37,581 nucleotides of DNA from CAZFMJ01 sp964520045 (lineage in GTDB: Bacteria; Elusimicrobiota; Elusimicrobia; Elusimicrobiales; CAZFMJ01). A program made the position numbers and the translations under genes. Of the stretch, positions 7,463-15,359 are shown piece after piece. Under the pieces are notes generated by a model, which worked only from the letters and a program-made list of their open reading frames with translations, ran no database searches and was not told the origin of the DNA. Numbering within the stretch: the stretch's first letter is position 1; every line of letters starts with the position of its first letter. The stretch is from contig CAZFMJ010000027.1 of assembly GCA_964520045.1 (NCBI GenBank), positions 1 through 37,581 of the forward strand, in the 5' to 3' direction.

Positions 7463-8071
7463 TTATTGCTGTACAGTTGGGCTGGCATTCCGCGCCGTCC
7501 CCCCATCCCCGCCTTCTCCCGCTTTGCGGGACAGTCTCTCCTGTTGAAGCTGCGGAATCCGCCCCTCAAGAGGGGAAGGAATCTGTCCATAATGAGCCTT
7601 AAATTTCAAAACAAAGCTGTTTGCAGGCATATTGCAAGGTTCTGTGGATGCCGCAATAACTGTTACAGGATTAAGAAACAGTAATAATGACTTATCGCCG
7701 TAGGACGGCATTTTATTCGTTTTCATAATACCACTAAGCAATTCCATGAGGCCGCTGGTAAGATTATTGATTCCGTCAATAAACAAAACAACGCCTTTTG
7801 AGGGCGTCAAAAACAGCGGCGACAATTGACGTCTGTCCTGCAACTGCGCCCCGTCAAATTTCAGCAAAGCCATGTCCATTTCTTTGGCGATTACATAAGC
7901 AAGAGCTGAGTTCCCCGCGCCTGTGCCGCCTATCAGCAAAGTGTGCGGAAAAGGCAGATGGTTCTTTTTCGCGCGCTCAATATGCCGGGCTATCTGTGAT
8001 TTTAAAGTTTCATCGCAGACATATTCTTTAAGATTTGACGGACGGGATAACCGATTTTCGGTTTTTTTCAT
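7463..8071 (-). CDS. Degenerate RuvB-like AAA+ ATPase, C-terminally replaced
   Basis: A 202-aa protein. The opening LSRPSNLKEYVCDETLKSQIARHIERAKK closely follows RuvB (pattern LRPxxLxEYVGQExLK), split here as RPSNLKEY and HTLLIGGTGAG. The P-loop reads GGTGAGNS, so the Walker A lysine is Asn (residue 54), and Walker B reads LFIDGINNL instead of DE. ATP hydrolysis is therefore unlikely. The protein stops at about half RuvB length, and its last ~45 residues (SPLEGRIPQ...) are encoded by an inserted palindromic repeat. A strong GGAGG 5 nt upstream selects the ATG at 8071; an ATG at 8089 overlapping the previous stop (ATGA) is the alternative. It follows the degenerate NucS-like gene directly. Confidence 0.75.
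   Translation of the reverse strand: MKKTENRLSRPSNLKEYVCDETLKSQIARHIERAKKNHLPFPHTLLIGGTGAGNSALAYVIAKEMDMALLKFDGAQLQDRRQLSPLFLTPSKGVVLFIDGINNLTSGLMELLSGIMKTNKMPSYGDKSLLLFLNPVTVIAASTEPCNMPANSFVLKFKAHYGQIPSPLEGRIPQLQQERLSRKAGEGGDGGTARNASPTVQQ
7487..7573. repeat. Palindromic repeat at 3' end of RuvB-like gene
   Basis: It contains CCCCCCATCCCCGCCTTCTC, an inner inverted repeat TCCCGC-ttt-GCGGGA (about 7518-7532), and CCCCTCAAGAGGGG (about 7552-7565). The borders resemble the repeats in the CHAT gene. It supplies the terminal residues of the RuvB-like protein (SPLEG...SRKAGEGGDGG), so its insertion probably truncated the gene. Confidence 0.65.
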
Positions 8072-8085
8072 ATCGCCTCCGCTTT

Positions 8086-9189
8086 TCATTTCATTTTGGT
8101 AAAAAGCCCTGGCATAAAGGTATCAAGTCTGGGTTTAAAAACATCGTAGAACAGTATTACAGTATCAACTACCCATTGAATAGACATGCTGTCTATACTC
8201 CGAACTTCGTATATGCGCGCCCATTTCTTGCCCCATGGAAATTGAAATTCAAGGCGATGCCCTTTGAGCTTTTCGGCCATCTCTTTGCGTTTGAAATGGA
8301 AAAAAGTAAGCAGTTTTTCATTTTCTTTTGCATTTGGCCGCTCAAAATGCAAGCCCACCTCAAATGAGTCTACCGGTTTGCCGTGGAATGAACATTCAAG
8401 GTGTATGCCCGAGTACCCTATGGGCAGATTCATCCAATTTTGCGGCCAAGAGCGCGGGAGTATCAACTCGGGCTTTTTTCCCGATAATTTCGCTAAAATT
8501 ATTGAAAAAAAGTCCTGATACACTTTAGCCGCTTTCGACAGATTAGCTCTTTCAATGCGCTGGACATCTTCACTTCCTATTATTTTGGGGACAAAAATTT
8601 CTTTTTGTTTATTGTTATAATAATCAAATTCCACGCAGTAAATTTTTATGCCGAAGGTTTCCCTTAAATACTCGGCGGTTTTTAGAATTCTCGGTTCCAA
8701 TGCATAAGAAACAATCAGCATTTGCATGCTCCGGCCCTGTAGGCATTCCATTATTTTGGCTTTTATCTCGTCCGTGGGTACAGCGTCTTGCTCAGGCATT
8801 TTAGAAGAAAGTTTTTTTATCGTTCCCAAAATGCCGGCAGGTGTTGCATTTTTTCGGGCCAATTCATCCAAATCGGCAAATGACATTTGGCTTAGATCCG
8901 AGGCATAATTCAGTATGTGGGCTATCTTATCCCGCGGCACTTTATCGCGCTGTAAATCTACCAATATTAAATTCCCTTCGGAATCAATAAGTAAAAGGTC
9001 AAGTTTGCCGGAAGGCAGTATCATATGACTGCCGATAACACTCAAAGCCGGCCGTGCTCCGCCTTCCCGCTCAATGGCAATCAAGGATGGATTATCACGG
9101 ACGAGTTTATGAAGGTCTTCATCCTTTTGAGCGCTGTTTATAAATCTAATTTTATCACCACCGCTGTCTCGAATACCGATTATCCCCAT
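8086..9189 (-). CDS. NucS-like protein with degraded nuclease motif
   Basis: A 367-aa paralogue of the protein at 20286-21413 (start MGIIGIRD versus MGIVGIRN, colinear throughout). The family fold is a PD-(D/E)XK nuclease of NucS/DUF91 type, followed by a C-terminal domain of about 150 residues resembling DUF4268. Asp64 (SGKLDLL) is kept, but the catalytic E-x-K has become D-x-Q (LVDLQRD, residues 78-80), and the supporting Gln of the QxxxY helix has become His (AHILNYASDL). The paralogue has LVELKRD and AQILDYASDL. The protein has probably lost cleavage activity but may still bind DNA or its partner. Its stop overlaps an ATG of the RuvB-like gene. A 52-bp gap separates it from the membrane gene upstream. 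Confidence 0.85.
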   Translation of the reverse strand: MGIIGIRDSGGDKIRFINSAQKDEDLHKLVRDNPSLIAIEREGGARPALSVIGSHMILPSGKLDLLLIDSEGNLILVDLQRDKVPRDKIAHILNYASDLSQMSFADLDELARKNATPAGILGTIKKLSSKMPEQDAVPTDEIKAKIMECLQGRSMQMLIVSYALEPRILKTAEYLRETFGIKIYCVEFDYYNNKQKEIFVPKIIGSEDVQRIERANLSKAAKVYQDFFSIILAKLSGKKPELILPRSWPQNWMNLPIGYSGIHLECSFHGKPVDSFEVGLHFERPNAKENEKLLTFFHFKRKEMAEKLKGHRLEFQFPWGKKWARIYEVRSIDSMSIQWVVDTVILFYDVFKPRLDTFMPGLFTKMK

Positions 9190-9241
9190 ATTACCCCCCC
9201 TAAAAAATTATTTTATTTTTACTTGCTCTAACAGATTCATA

Positions 9242-9646
9242 TTAATACCGCCTCCTTCGGGTAACTCGGTACGCCGCATGAGTTACCCCCGCAATCATAA
9301 TCGCGTTTTCCAGTCTTACAAATGCCCGTATGTTTAACAGCTTGTCCGCTTGGCGGCCTAACCACATACATATCCATAAAGATACACAGCAGTTAGCGAG
9401 CATACCGAACACAAAAATAACGCCATACAATTGACGAAACCCGCTGTCATCTGTATATATGTTGCCTGCTTGCCAAAAGTAGATTAACGTCATTACAATA
9501 GCCTTAACAGCGGCAATAGCCGAACAGATAACCGTAAGAGGATATAAACACAAAGGAAACATAAGCATATCACGCGGCAGCAGCCCGGCAATTGCATAAG
9601 GGATATTTCCCCATAACCGGAAAAACTCAGCAAATATAGCATCCAT
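9242..9646 (-). CDS. Small multi-pass membrane protein
   Basis: A 134-aa protein of unknown family. Hydrophobic stretches cover about residues 14-32, 34-60 and 74-96 (LYGVIFVFGMLANCCVSLWI), separated by a short loop with charged residues, so three or four membrane helices are likely. The C-terminus is basic (YRVTRRRRY) and should be cytoplasmic. The start at 9646 is chosen because a GGGGG ribosome site precedes it and it lies 1 nt after the stop of the previous gene; the longer frame from 9694 would run backwards through that gene. It is part of the AAA+ A operon and could be the membrane partner of that ATPase. Confidence 0.7.
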   Translation of the reverse strand: MDAIFAEFFRLWGNIPYAIAGLLPRDMLMFPLCLYPLTVICSAIAAVKAIVMTLIYFWQAGNIYTDDSGFRQLYGVIFVFGMLANCCVSLWICMWLGRQADKLLNIRAFVRLENAIMIAGVTHAAYRVTRRRRY

Positions 9647-9647
9647 A

Positions 9648-10085
9648 TTAAACACCCCCTGTAGACTCTTTCTTGGGTTCCACGATAATAACAACGCTCG
9701 ACCTGTCTTCTAATTTCTCTCTGCAAAGGGCAAGCTCAGGGTAGTCTCCTATAAGAGCGTCAAATTTATCGTCGTCAACTAATAAAATATCGTCTGCTTT
9801 GCTTTCCAGAACTTCCCTTATTCTCGGTATGTCATAATAATATATGCTGTCTTCCTTTCTGTATACCTGTATCCCGCTGACCGGTTCTATAAACGACTTC
9901 ATTCCCAGTGACTTCATAAATTCAGTCAGCTTGTTTGACAGTATTTCCGCCGCGATATTAAATCCCGCCATTGTTTTGTGAAACGCTTCCTCCCTTTTCT
10001 TTATCTCCTCCTTGACTCTTTTATACCCCTTAACTATACCGACAAGTTTGCTGGAATTCATCAGCATTCGTTTATTTTTATTCAT
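9648..10085 (-). CDS. Hypothetical coiled-coil protein
   Basis: A 145-aa soluble protein that I do not recognise. Residues 1-60 are Lys/Glu-rich and helical (GYKRVKEEIKKREEAFHKT), likely a coiled coil; the second half is a mixed alpha/beta domain (DILLVDDDKFDALIGDYPEL, SSVVIIVEP). It overlaps the upstream membrane-anchored gene by 8 bp and is followed without a gap by the multi-pass membrane gene, so the three are translationally coupled within the AAA+ A operon. Confidence 0.7.
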   Translation of the reverse strand: MNKNKRMLMNSSKLVGIVKGYKRVKEEIKKREEAFHKTMAGFNIAAEILSNKLTEFMKSLGMKSFIEPVSGIQVYRKEDSIYYYDIPRIREVLESKADDILLVDDDKFDALIGDYPELALCREKLEDRSSVVIIVEPKKESTGGV

Positions 10086-10530
10086 TTTGTCCTCCTGTTT
10101 TAAACTCCGTCATCCGGTTTATTTCTTTCCTTAGCAAAATAAGAAACTTTTCCGACTCCAGACTGCCGGCCACGCCTAACTCCTTTAAATTACCCTGCGC
10201 CTGTAATATTATAAAGTTCTCGTAATTTTCAGGATACGACGCGGGATTTTTACGTATGTCTAACCACAGCTGATTGCATACCCCCAGCGCTTTGGTAAAC
10301 GCCGTCCGCTTCTGCGGTTCGGATATCTTGCCCATGAAATCACCTAACGATTCTTGGTGCATTACCATCGCCGGGATAGAAGACGGTGTTAGTTTTGACG
10401 CCTGCGGGACGTTATATCTCCATTTCTCATAAAGTCCGTACGCCACAAACGGCAAGGCAATCAACATATACACCGGCAATATGAACACCGTAAACGGCAG
10501 CCATGGAATAATTAAGGCTATTATCTGCAT
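10078..10530 (-). CDS. Membrane-anchored hypothetical protein
   Basis: A 150-aa protein. Residues 1-33 are strongly hydrophobic (IIALIIPWLPFTVFILPVYM and then LIALPFVAYGLY), giving one long or two short membrane helices, followed by a soluble helical domain of about 110 residues. No signal-peptidase site is obvious. It begins 3 bp after the stop of AAA+ A and overlaps the next gene, so it is tightly coupled to the ATPase. The other AAA+ cassette (27.5-29.0 kb) likewise has a small N-terminally anchored protein right after the ATPase, which hints at a shared architecture. Function unknown. Confidence 0.7.
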   Translation of the reverse strand: MQIIALIIPWLPFTVFILPVYMLIALPFVAYGLYEKWRYNVPQASKLTPSSIPAMVMHQESLGDFMGKISEPQKRTAFTKALGVCNQLWLDIRKNPASYPENYENFIILQAQGNLKELGVAGSLESEKFLILLRKEINRMTEFKTGGQNE

Positions 10531-10533
10531 ATG

Positions 10534-11775
10534 TCACCTCTCCTCTGATAGGAATCCGACTTTATTTTGACTGTTTTCAGATAGTGATTTCTTTGCCTCC
10601 ATAGTCTCAAACTGCTTTTTGACATTCTTCAGGCTTTGTTCCAGATGCGCGTCTTGAGGCTCGGCATTATCCGCTATTGATAATAACCCTGCCTGCACGA
10701 CAATTTCCTGCACATAAGACATGCTGAAACCCACGGTCTGTTTAGCGGTGTCCTCCAGCGCTGTTTGTGAAAAATAGCCTTTATTTTTGCGCATCAATAA
10801 TTCAAGTCTTTGTTCATAATCCGGCAGTCCGAAATTAAATATCTGGTCAAAGCGGCCCGGCCTGTGCAATAGCGAGGTATCAATTAATTCGGGCTTATTG
10901 GCTGTGGCTATAACTAAAACGCCCTCCGCAGGCTTATCTAATCCGTCCATTATATTTATGAGGCCGGTTAAATCGAATCTGTTGCAAGTTAATGCTTTAT
11001 CTATGTCTTCGAACAGTATTACCGCGGGAGCGTTATCGTTTGCCTTGTTGAATGCTTGTATAATCATTTGCTCGGCTATATCGTTCCCTATTAACGCTAT
11101 GACTGCGGTTTTGCAGTTTGATGCGATTATTCTGCACGCAAGCGACTTTCCGTTGCCGGGAGGGCCCAAAAACAATAAACCCCGTCTGTGCGCCAGCCCG
11201 AGCTTTTTATACCGCGCTTCGGCTGAAAAAAATGATTCTATGCTGTGCCTTAATTTTTGGACTCCGCCAACCGGCAAAATCAGATCATCCCATGAATTTT
11301 TTGTTTTTTTAATATTGTCTTTACCTAGGACAACAATCTCGTTGCTTTTTTTCAATTTTAATCTGGCATATTTGCGCAGTCCGCGCATAAGCTCAAACAA
11401 CGTTCGCTTGTTTTTGAACGCTATTAACACAAAGGTTTCTATGTTTCTTGAAAGGAAATGCGACTCAATGCAGTTAAGTTTATAGAAATGAATAGGAGCG
11501 CCTTTATAATTGATATGCAGTCTGCCAATCCAGTCATAATTGGAAATCTCGATATAATTCCGTTTGCCGTCTTTGCAGCGTTTCCAATCCATCTCGGGCA
11601 CGGCTTCAGATTTTTCAAGCGCAGAAGGGTTTTCCTTCATCCAGTCAAGCAGTGTGCCGTCAATATAGGTCAAATCATTCTTCCCTCGGTAATACACTAT
11701 CCAGCCTTCGTTCTCACTGTGTTCTACCCTGAATTTTGCAAGTTCCGTATTAATATATTCGCTGTCAGATGACAT
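10534..11775 (-). CDS. AAA+ ATPase, paralogue A
   Basis: A 413-aa single-ring AAA+ ATPase. Walker A is GPPGNGKS (about residues 203-210), Walker B is ILFEDIDK (about 252-259), sensor 1 is VIATANKPE, and the arginine-finger/second-region-of-homology segment is HRPGRFDQIF (about 303). This arrangement is that of FtsH/Bcs1/Cdc48-type ATPases. The N-terminal ~170 residues are a family-specific domain shared with paralogues B (27804-29012) and C (29355-30596). No protease domain follows; the C-terminus ends KVGFLSEER, with the VGF tripeptide at 406-408 also present as LGF and IGF in B and C. It sits second in an operon after the HEAT-like gene and before two membrane-protein genes. It likely remodels or unfolds a protein partner. 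Confidence 0.9.
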   Translation of the reverse strand: MSSDSEYINTELAKFRVEHSENEGWIVYYRGKNDLTYIDGTLLDWMKENPSALEKSEAVPEMDWKRCKDGKRNYIEISNYDWIGRLHINYKGAPIHFYKLNCIESHFLSRNIETFVLIAFKNKRTLFELMRGLRKYARLKLKKSNEIVVLGKDNIKKTKNSWDDLILPVGGVQKLRHSIESFFSAEARYKKLGLAHRRGLLFLGPPGNGKSLACRIIASNCKTAVIALIGNDIAEQMIIQAFNKANDNAPAVILFEDIDKALTCNRFDLTGLINIMDGLDKPAEGVLVIATANKPELIDTSLLHRPGRFDQIFNFGLPDYEQRLELLMRKNKGYFSQTALEDTAKQTVGFSMSYVQEIVVQAGLLSIADNAEPQDAHLEQSLKNVKKQFETMEAKKSLSENSQNKVGFLSEER

Positions 11776-11796
11776 ATCCCCTCCATTTTTCTCGGA

Positions 11797-12366
11797 TTAT
11801 AAAGCGTTATAGCTGATACAACCGATACTGTAGTCTTTCCGTTCTTTATTGAATATCTGGTCCAGCGCTATTTTTGCGGCTTCGCTTAGTTGTTCATTAT
11901 CATCGGAACCGGTTTCTGATAAAAACACCACGATGTGCCCAAGAGCAAGAAGCGCGGCTAAACGCACTGGCGGCTCGTCTGTTTTGTCCCGTAAAACCAA
12001 AAATAATGCTTCAATGCCTTCTATGTATTTTTGTCTGCCGAGCCATTCTGCCGCTTCAGTGCGGTTAAGGGAATCTTTATTAAGCAAGACCTTAATAAGG
12101 CGGTGTCCCGCTTTGGAATAACCGAGCTCCCCCAGCATAATAGCCGTGGTTTCCTCATCATAACCGCCCTCGTCTAACAGCTCATTTATCATCTGGTTAT
12201 ATCTTTCCTGTTTTGCTTCATCGGGTTTTTTGTCTTGAGAGGAAATGCATGAATCCATGTCAGCCATACCAAGCACTAAAGAAAGATATGATGTCGTCAC
12301 TTGATCAGTTGAAAGGCATCCGCCCGTAGCATCAAGCAGCAAGTTAACCGCATTGTCTAATGTCAT
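11797..12366 (-). CDS. HEAT-repeat-like protein
   Basis: A 189-aa soluble helical protein. Repeats with the HEAT/Armadillo look occur at about residues 80-160, for example TEAAEWLGRQKYIEGIEALF followed by PPVRLAALLALGHI. HEAT-like repeats usually provide a protein-binding surface, so an adaptor role for the AAA+ ATPase encoded 21 bp downstream is plausible. A GGAGG-like site precedes the ATG. It is the first gene of the operon controlled by the ECF-style promoter at 12413-12443. Confidence 0.7.
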   Translation of the reverse strand: MTLDNAVNLLLDATGGCLSTDQVTTSYLSLVLGMADMDSCISSQDKKPDEAKQERYNQMINELLDEGGYDEETTAIMLGELGYSKAGHRLIKVLLNKDSLNRTEAAEWLGRQKYIEGIEALFLVLRDKTDEPPVRLAALLALGHIVVFLSETGSDDNEQLSEAAKIALDQIFNKERKDYSIGCISYNAL

Positions 12367-12412
12367 AAACGGGTTGACCTCCTTTTTTGAACGCTTTTTA
12401 CATCTCTGCTAC

Positions 12413-12443
12413 ATATTCGTTTTGGGAGGCCAAAAGGTTGCAA
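12413..12443 (-). promoter_or_regulatory. ECF-style promoter of the HEAT/AAA+ A operon
   Basis: On the minus strand, TTGCAACCTTTTGG is followed by CGAATAT, with exactly 19 bp between TTGCAA and GAATAT. The same 14-mer and the same spacing occur at 32279-32309 upstream of the ClpX-like operon, while the intervening bases differ. An AAC-containing -35 and a CGAATA-like -10 suit an ECF sigma factor. The expected transcript would start about 40 nt before the HEAT-like gene. Confidence 0.6.
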
Positions 12444-12453
12444 AGCGCAGATA

Positions 12454-12786
12454 TTGGAAGACGGAGTGCTTGTAGATATAACAAAATGGGCTCAGGAGGC
12501 CGGTTTCAGGATTCCGGTAGCTGTTACCTGCGGAGTCTGGAACATTCTTAAACCTTCTGCAAATCAGGCGGACAATGGAGAAGATGTTGCCGGCAGGACA
12601 TGGGACATGTTAATGATTCTGCGCCGCTCTATAAGATGCGCAAAACATACGGACGAAATCCACTTCGCTCCGCTATTCACAATGGAGCCGAATCAGAAGC
12701 AGATTCCCGTAAAGATGTGGTCGAAATGCGGTCCGGGCGACCATGCAGAGCCCGTAATCACCGTGATGCTCGAAGGAGAAGACTGA
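12454..12786 (+). CDS. DUF6573 family protein, probably 5'-truncated
   Basis: A 110-aa protein and the only plus-strand gene supported here. It opens with EDGVLVDITKWAQEAGFRIPVAVT, given in parts as EDGVLVDITKWA and GFRIPVAVT, and ends CGPGDHAEPVITVMLEGED, the signature start and end of DUF6573 proteins of plasmids and integrative elements. Full members carry about 15-20 more N-terminal residues (YTR-AQAIEDG type). Here the frame is open upstream but only a TTG start is available, and the ECF-style promoter of the divergent operon lies over the missing part. It is probably a remnant of an integrated element whose 5' end was lost. Function of the family is unknown. Confidence 0.75.
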   Translation: MEDGVLVDITKWAQEAGFRIPVAVTCGVWNILKPSANQADNGEDVAGRTWDMLMILRRSIRCAKHTDEIHFAPLFTMEPNQKQIPVKMWSKCGPGDHAEPVITVMLEGED

Positions 12787-12836
12787 CACTTTGGGAATGC
12801 TTATTTTACATTCCTTATCGCGGAGTGAGTGTTCTT

Positions 12837-13034
12837 TCATCCCGATGCTTTCCATGAATTTCCAGGCCAATCGGCATAATCCGTGATTATCCCCGATTTG
12901 CTGCATTCAAGACACCAGCACGAGATTTCTGCCGAATCGGCAGTTTTCATGACCTTCAAAATGCCTTTGCAACGTTTCTTCTGCGGCCCCGCGGCGCATG
13001 GGATTTTATATCCGGATATTTCCTGCGCCGGCAA
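12837..13034 (-). CDS. Small zinc-ribbon protein
   Basis: A 65-aa protein with Cys at PCAAGPQKKRC and WCLEC, which could form a four-Cys zinc ribbon, ending in DYADWPGNSW. I recognise the general type (small Zn-binding proteins near DUF6573 in mobile elements) but not an exact family. The only start in frame is TTG at 13034; an ATG in another frame nearby runs straight into a stop, so the true 5' end is uncertain. It follows the helicase gene by 58 bp and converges with the DUF6573 gene. Confidence 0.5.
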   Translation of the reverse strand: MPAQEISGYKIPCAAGPQKKRCKGILKVMKTADSAEISCWCLECSKSGIITDYADWPGNSWKASG

Positions 13035-13092
13035 TTTAATCCGACATCCTTATTGAAGTGGATTCGCTATCTTTCCAACGTAAGACTAATAG

Positions 13093-15357
13093 TTACACCT
13101 TTTGTGGTCGCAGGTCTAACGCAACTTTATTAAATCGGTCTTTGGTAAGATTAGCCACTTTATCCGTTAAATTTTCATCAAATTCTGCTTTTAGTTTCTT
13201 GTTTTTTCCGATTAAAAGTTTATGCCAGAGCTGTCTTCGGCTTGTTTGTATGAATATGCGCTCATCATATGAATCCCGAACGATAAGATAATAAACCTTC
13301 ACTTTGCTATCACTTTTGCGACCAAGGCGGTCAACTCGCCCTTCTCTTTGCTCCATACGGGCAGGATTCCACTCTATATCATAATGAACTACATGCTCCG
13401 CATATGCTTGCAAATCGACTCCAACCTGGCCAATAGAGCTAGAAACCAGTACCAGTGGGGCACCAGGGGAATTGAAGGCCGCCCGTGCTGAAGCTATTTC
13501 CTTCCTCTCTTTCTTGCCAGTAATCTCTGTAACAAGTCTTACTGCTTTATATCTATCGCAAAGAGAATCTAGTATGTCAACTATGCGTGATTCCAAGCTT
13601 AATTTTTCTATTTCGTTGTTGTAAGAAATCTTTTTAATGGCTTCAACATCTTTCATAATATTTGCAATTCTGCTCTTTAATAATTTTTTTTCTTCAGCAA
13701 GTATCTTTCGGTTACTAAAGATCTGCATTGATAATGCACGGGCGAATCCTTTGGTACGGCGCCGCTTAAAAATTGTACGAAGCCTCCCTATTTTGTTAAG
13801 GGCTTCAGTTTCAATTGGCCCCTTAATTTGTGGGGTGTCCTTGATAGCATCAAAAAGATGCTTAAAATCGTTCTGCACGTAATTCCCCAGCTCAATATAT
13901 GGATGCATACCTTTTTGGCGATATTTATCTACTATTCTTTCAAGGCGCATATTGATTTCATGCCTAAGTTTTGCTGTTGTTTTATCAATTAGCCGCACGA
14001 AAACCACAACTTTCCCGGCTACGGGCTTTTTACCAGAAGCAACTTTTTTCAATTCAGACGAGATAATCCTTTCAACTAAATTAGCGCATGCTTCAATTTT
14101 TGGATGCTGGATATCCTTTCTTTTAATAATTTCCAGATATTTCGATATAGCATATTTATTTGTTATTCGCCGATTTCCAATTTTAGAGTTTTGAAAATTT
14201 CCATAAGAGGAAAGCAGATGTCTGAACCCATTAAATTGTTCATTTGATAAGCACTCTTTTTTATTATAGGGCAACAGACGTTCAAGACCTGCCAGGTAAT
14301 AATAAGTCTCCGATGGGTTAAATTCGATGATATTCTTCGATAGGTCTTTGCGCAAATCGCCTTCCAATCTGCCGGAAGGGGCGGATATTTCATGCGAGAT
14401 TCCCTGCTTATTAACAAAATAAAAAGCTCTTTTCTGTGTTGATAAATTGCGGATAATTAAGCGCTTTAATATTTTTTCTGTTGGCTTTTTGGCCTTCCTA
14501 GCCACTCTTAAATATCTAAGTTGTAATTTGGGTGCAATTTTTTCATCCATAGCCTGCGCCAAGTTGTCGCGATAAGCGGCAAAATTGTCAAACCTATATA
14601 ATCCCTTAGCCGCCTCTCCAGATTTTTCAGTACCATGCTTATGCAAAAATAGATACTGTAAGAGCTTAATAATATTCTTAACTTCAAGCTGGAATGGCGT
14701 AGCAGTCAGCAGGACAAGACGTGTTCCTTTATGCCTCGAAATCTCGGAAAGGAACTCCAGCCGACTGCCAGGGAAGAGGTGTGCTTCATCAACGATTACC
14801 ACATCCCACTGGGTGTTTTTTAACAGATTGCGCCGTCGCGTATATTTTTTTTGATAGGCATGCTGGCCAAGCTGGTTCCAGTTTACAACATAGAAACCGC
14901 CTCCTAGTCGGTTTGACTTGCCGGGGATGTTGTCCAGAAGCCGCCATAAGTTATTTGTGCTTTCTATTATTATTGGTGTGGAAAAACACTTATATATTTT
15001 CTTTTGTTTCCCTTGAAGATTCTTAATTTGGCCAATATATTTTTGCCAACGGTCAGGTAGGCAGACCTCGTCGCGCCACTTCCTAACCAATTGAGCTGGG
15101 AGCAGTACTAAAACTTTCGGGGCGAACTTTTCTCTTCTACTGCTTTTTCGTTGCAACCATGCAAAAGCCGTGGTAAGTGCCTCGTAGGTTTTCCCCATGC
15201 CGACGCCATCAGCTAGTAGTATGCCACTGTTTTTAAATTCGCCAGTATCTAATTTAAACACGCGCTGACAAGCAGTCCCCATGTTGTGGACCGCCCACTT
15301 ATAGGCCATCACTTGGTGTTTATGTCTTGGCCCAAGATTAATTTGCCTAAAACGCAT
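13093..15357 (-). CDS. SNF2-type DEAH helicase
   Basis: A 754-aa superfamily 2 helicase/translocase. Motif I is ADGVGMGKTYEAL (about residue 45), motif II is VIVDEAHLF, motif III is LLTATPF, and motif VI is QREGRVDRLGRKS near the C-terminus, after WNPARMEQ. This is the SNF2/RapA-HepA arrangement, with a helical insert between the two RecA lobes (about 300-570). Such enzymes move along double-stranded DNA. The ATG at 15357 is preferred; a TTG at 15381 would overlap the PLD-like gene. It lies 2 bp after the PLD-like gene in a three-gene operon with the DUF6361-like gene. AT-rich composition and this gene set suggest a transferred anti-phage or restriction-like cassette. Confidence 0.9.
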   Translation of the reverse strand: MRFRQINLGPRHKHQVMAYKWAVHNMGTACQRVFKLDTGEFKNSGILLADGVGMGKTYEALTTAFAWLQRKSSRREKFAPKVLVLLPAQLVRKWRDEVCLPDRWQKYIGQIKNLQGKQKKIYKCFSTPIIIESTNNLWRLLDNIPGKSNRLGGGFYVVNWNQLGQHAYQKKYTRRRNLLKNTQWDVVIVDEAHLFPGSRLEFLSEISRHKGTRLVLLTATPFQLEVKNIIKLLQYLFLHKHGTEKSGEAAKGLYRFDNFAAYRDNLAQAMDEKIAPKLQLRYLRVARKAKKPTEKILKRLIIRNLSTQKRAFYFVNKQGISHEISAPSGRLEGDLRKDLSKNIIEFNPSETYYYLAGLERLLPYNKKECLSNEQFNGFRHLLSSYGNFQNSKIGNRRITNKYAISKYLEIIKRKDIQHPKIEACANLVERIISSELKKVASGKKPVAGKVVVFVRLIDKTTAKLRHEINMRLERIVDKYRQKGMHPYIELGNYVQNDFKHLFDAIKDTPQIKGPIETEALNKIGRLRTIFKRRRTKGFARALSMQIFSNRKILAEEKKLLKSRIANIMKDVEAIKKISYNNEIEKLSLESRIVDILDSLCDRYKAVRLVTEITGKKERKEIASARAAFNSPGAPLVLVSSSIGQVGVDLQAYAEHVVHYDIEWNPARMEQREGRVDRLGRKSDSKVKVYYLIVRDSYDERIFIQTSRRQLWHKLLIGKNKKLKAEFDENLTDKVANLTKDRFNKVALDLRPQKV

Positions 15358-15359
15358 AA

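Noticed and set aside
10898..11485. Plus-strand open frame of 195 codons
   Set aside because: It lies entirely antisense to AAA+ A, which has all its motifs; composition is a shadow and no ribosome site is seen.
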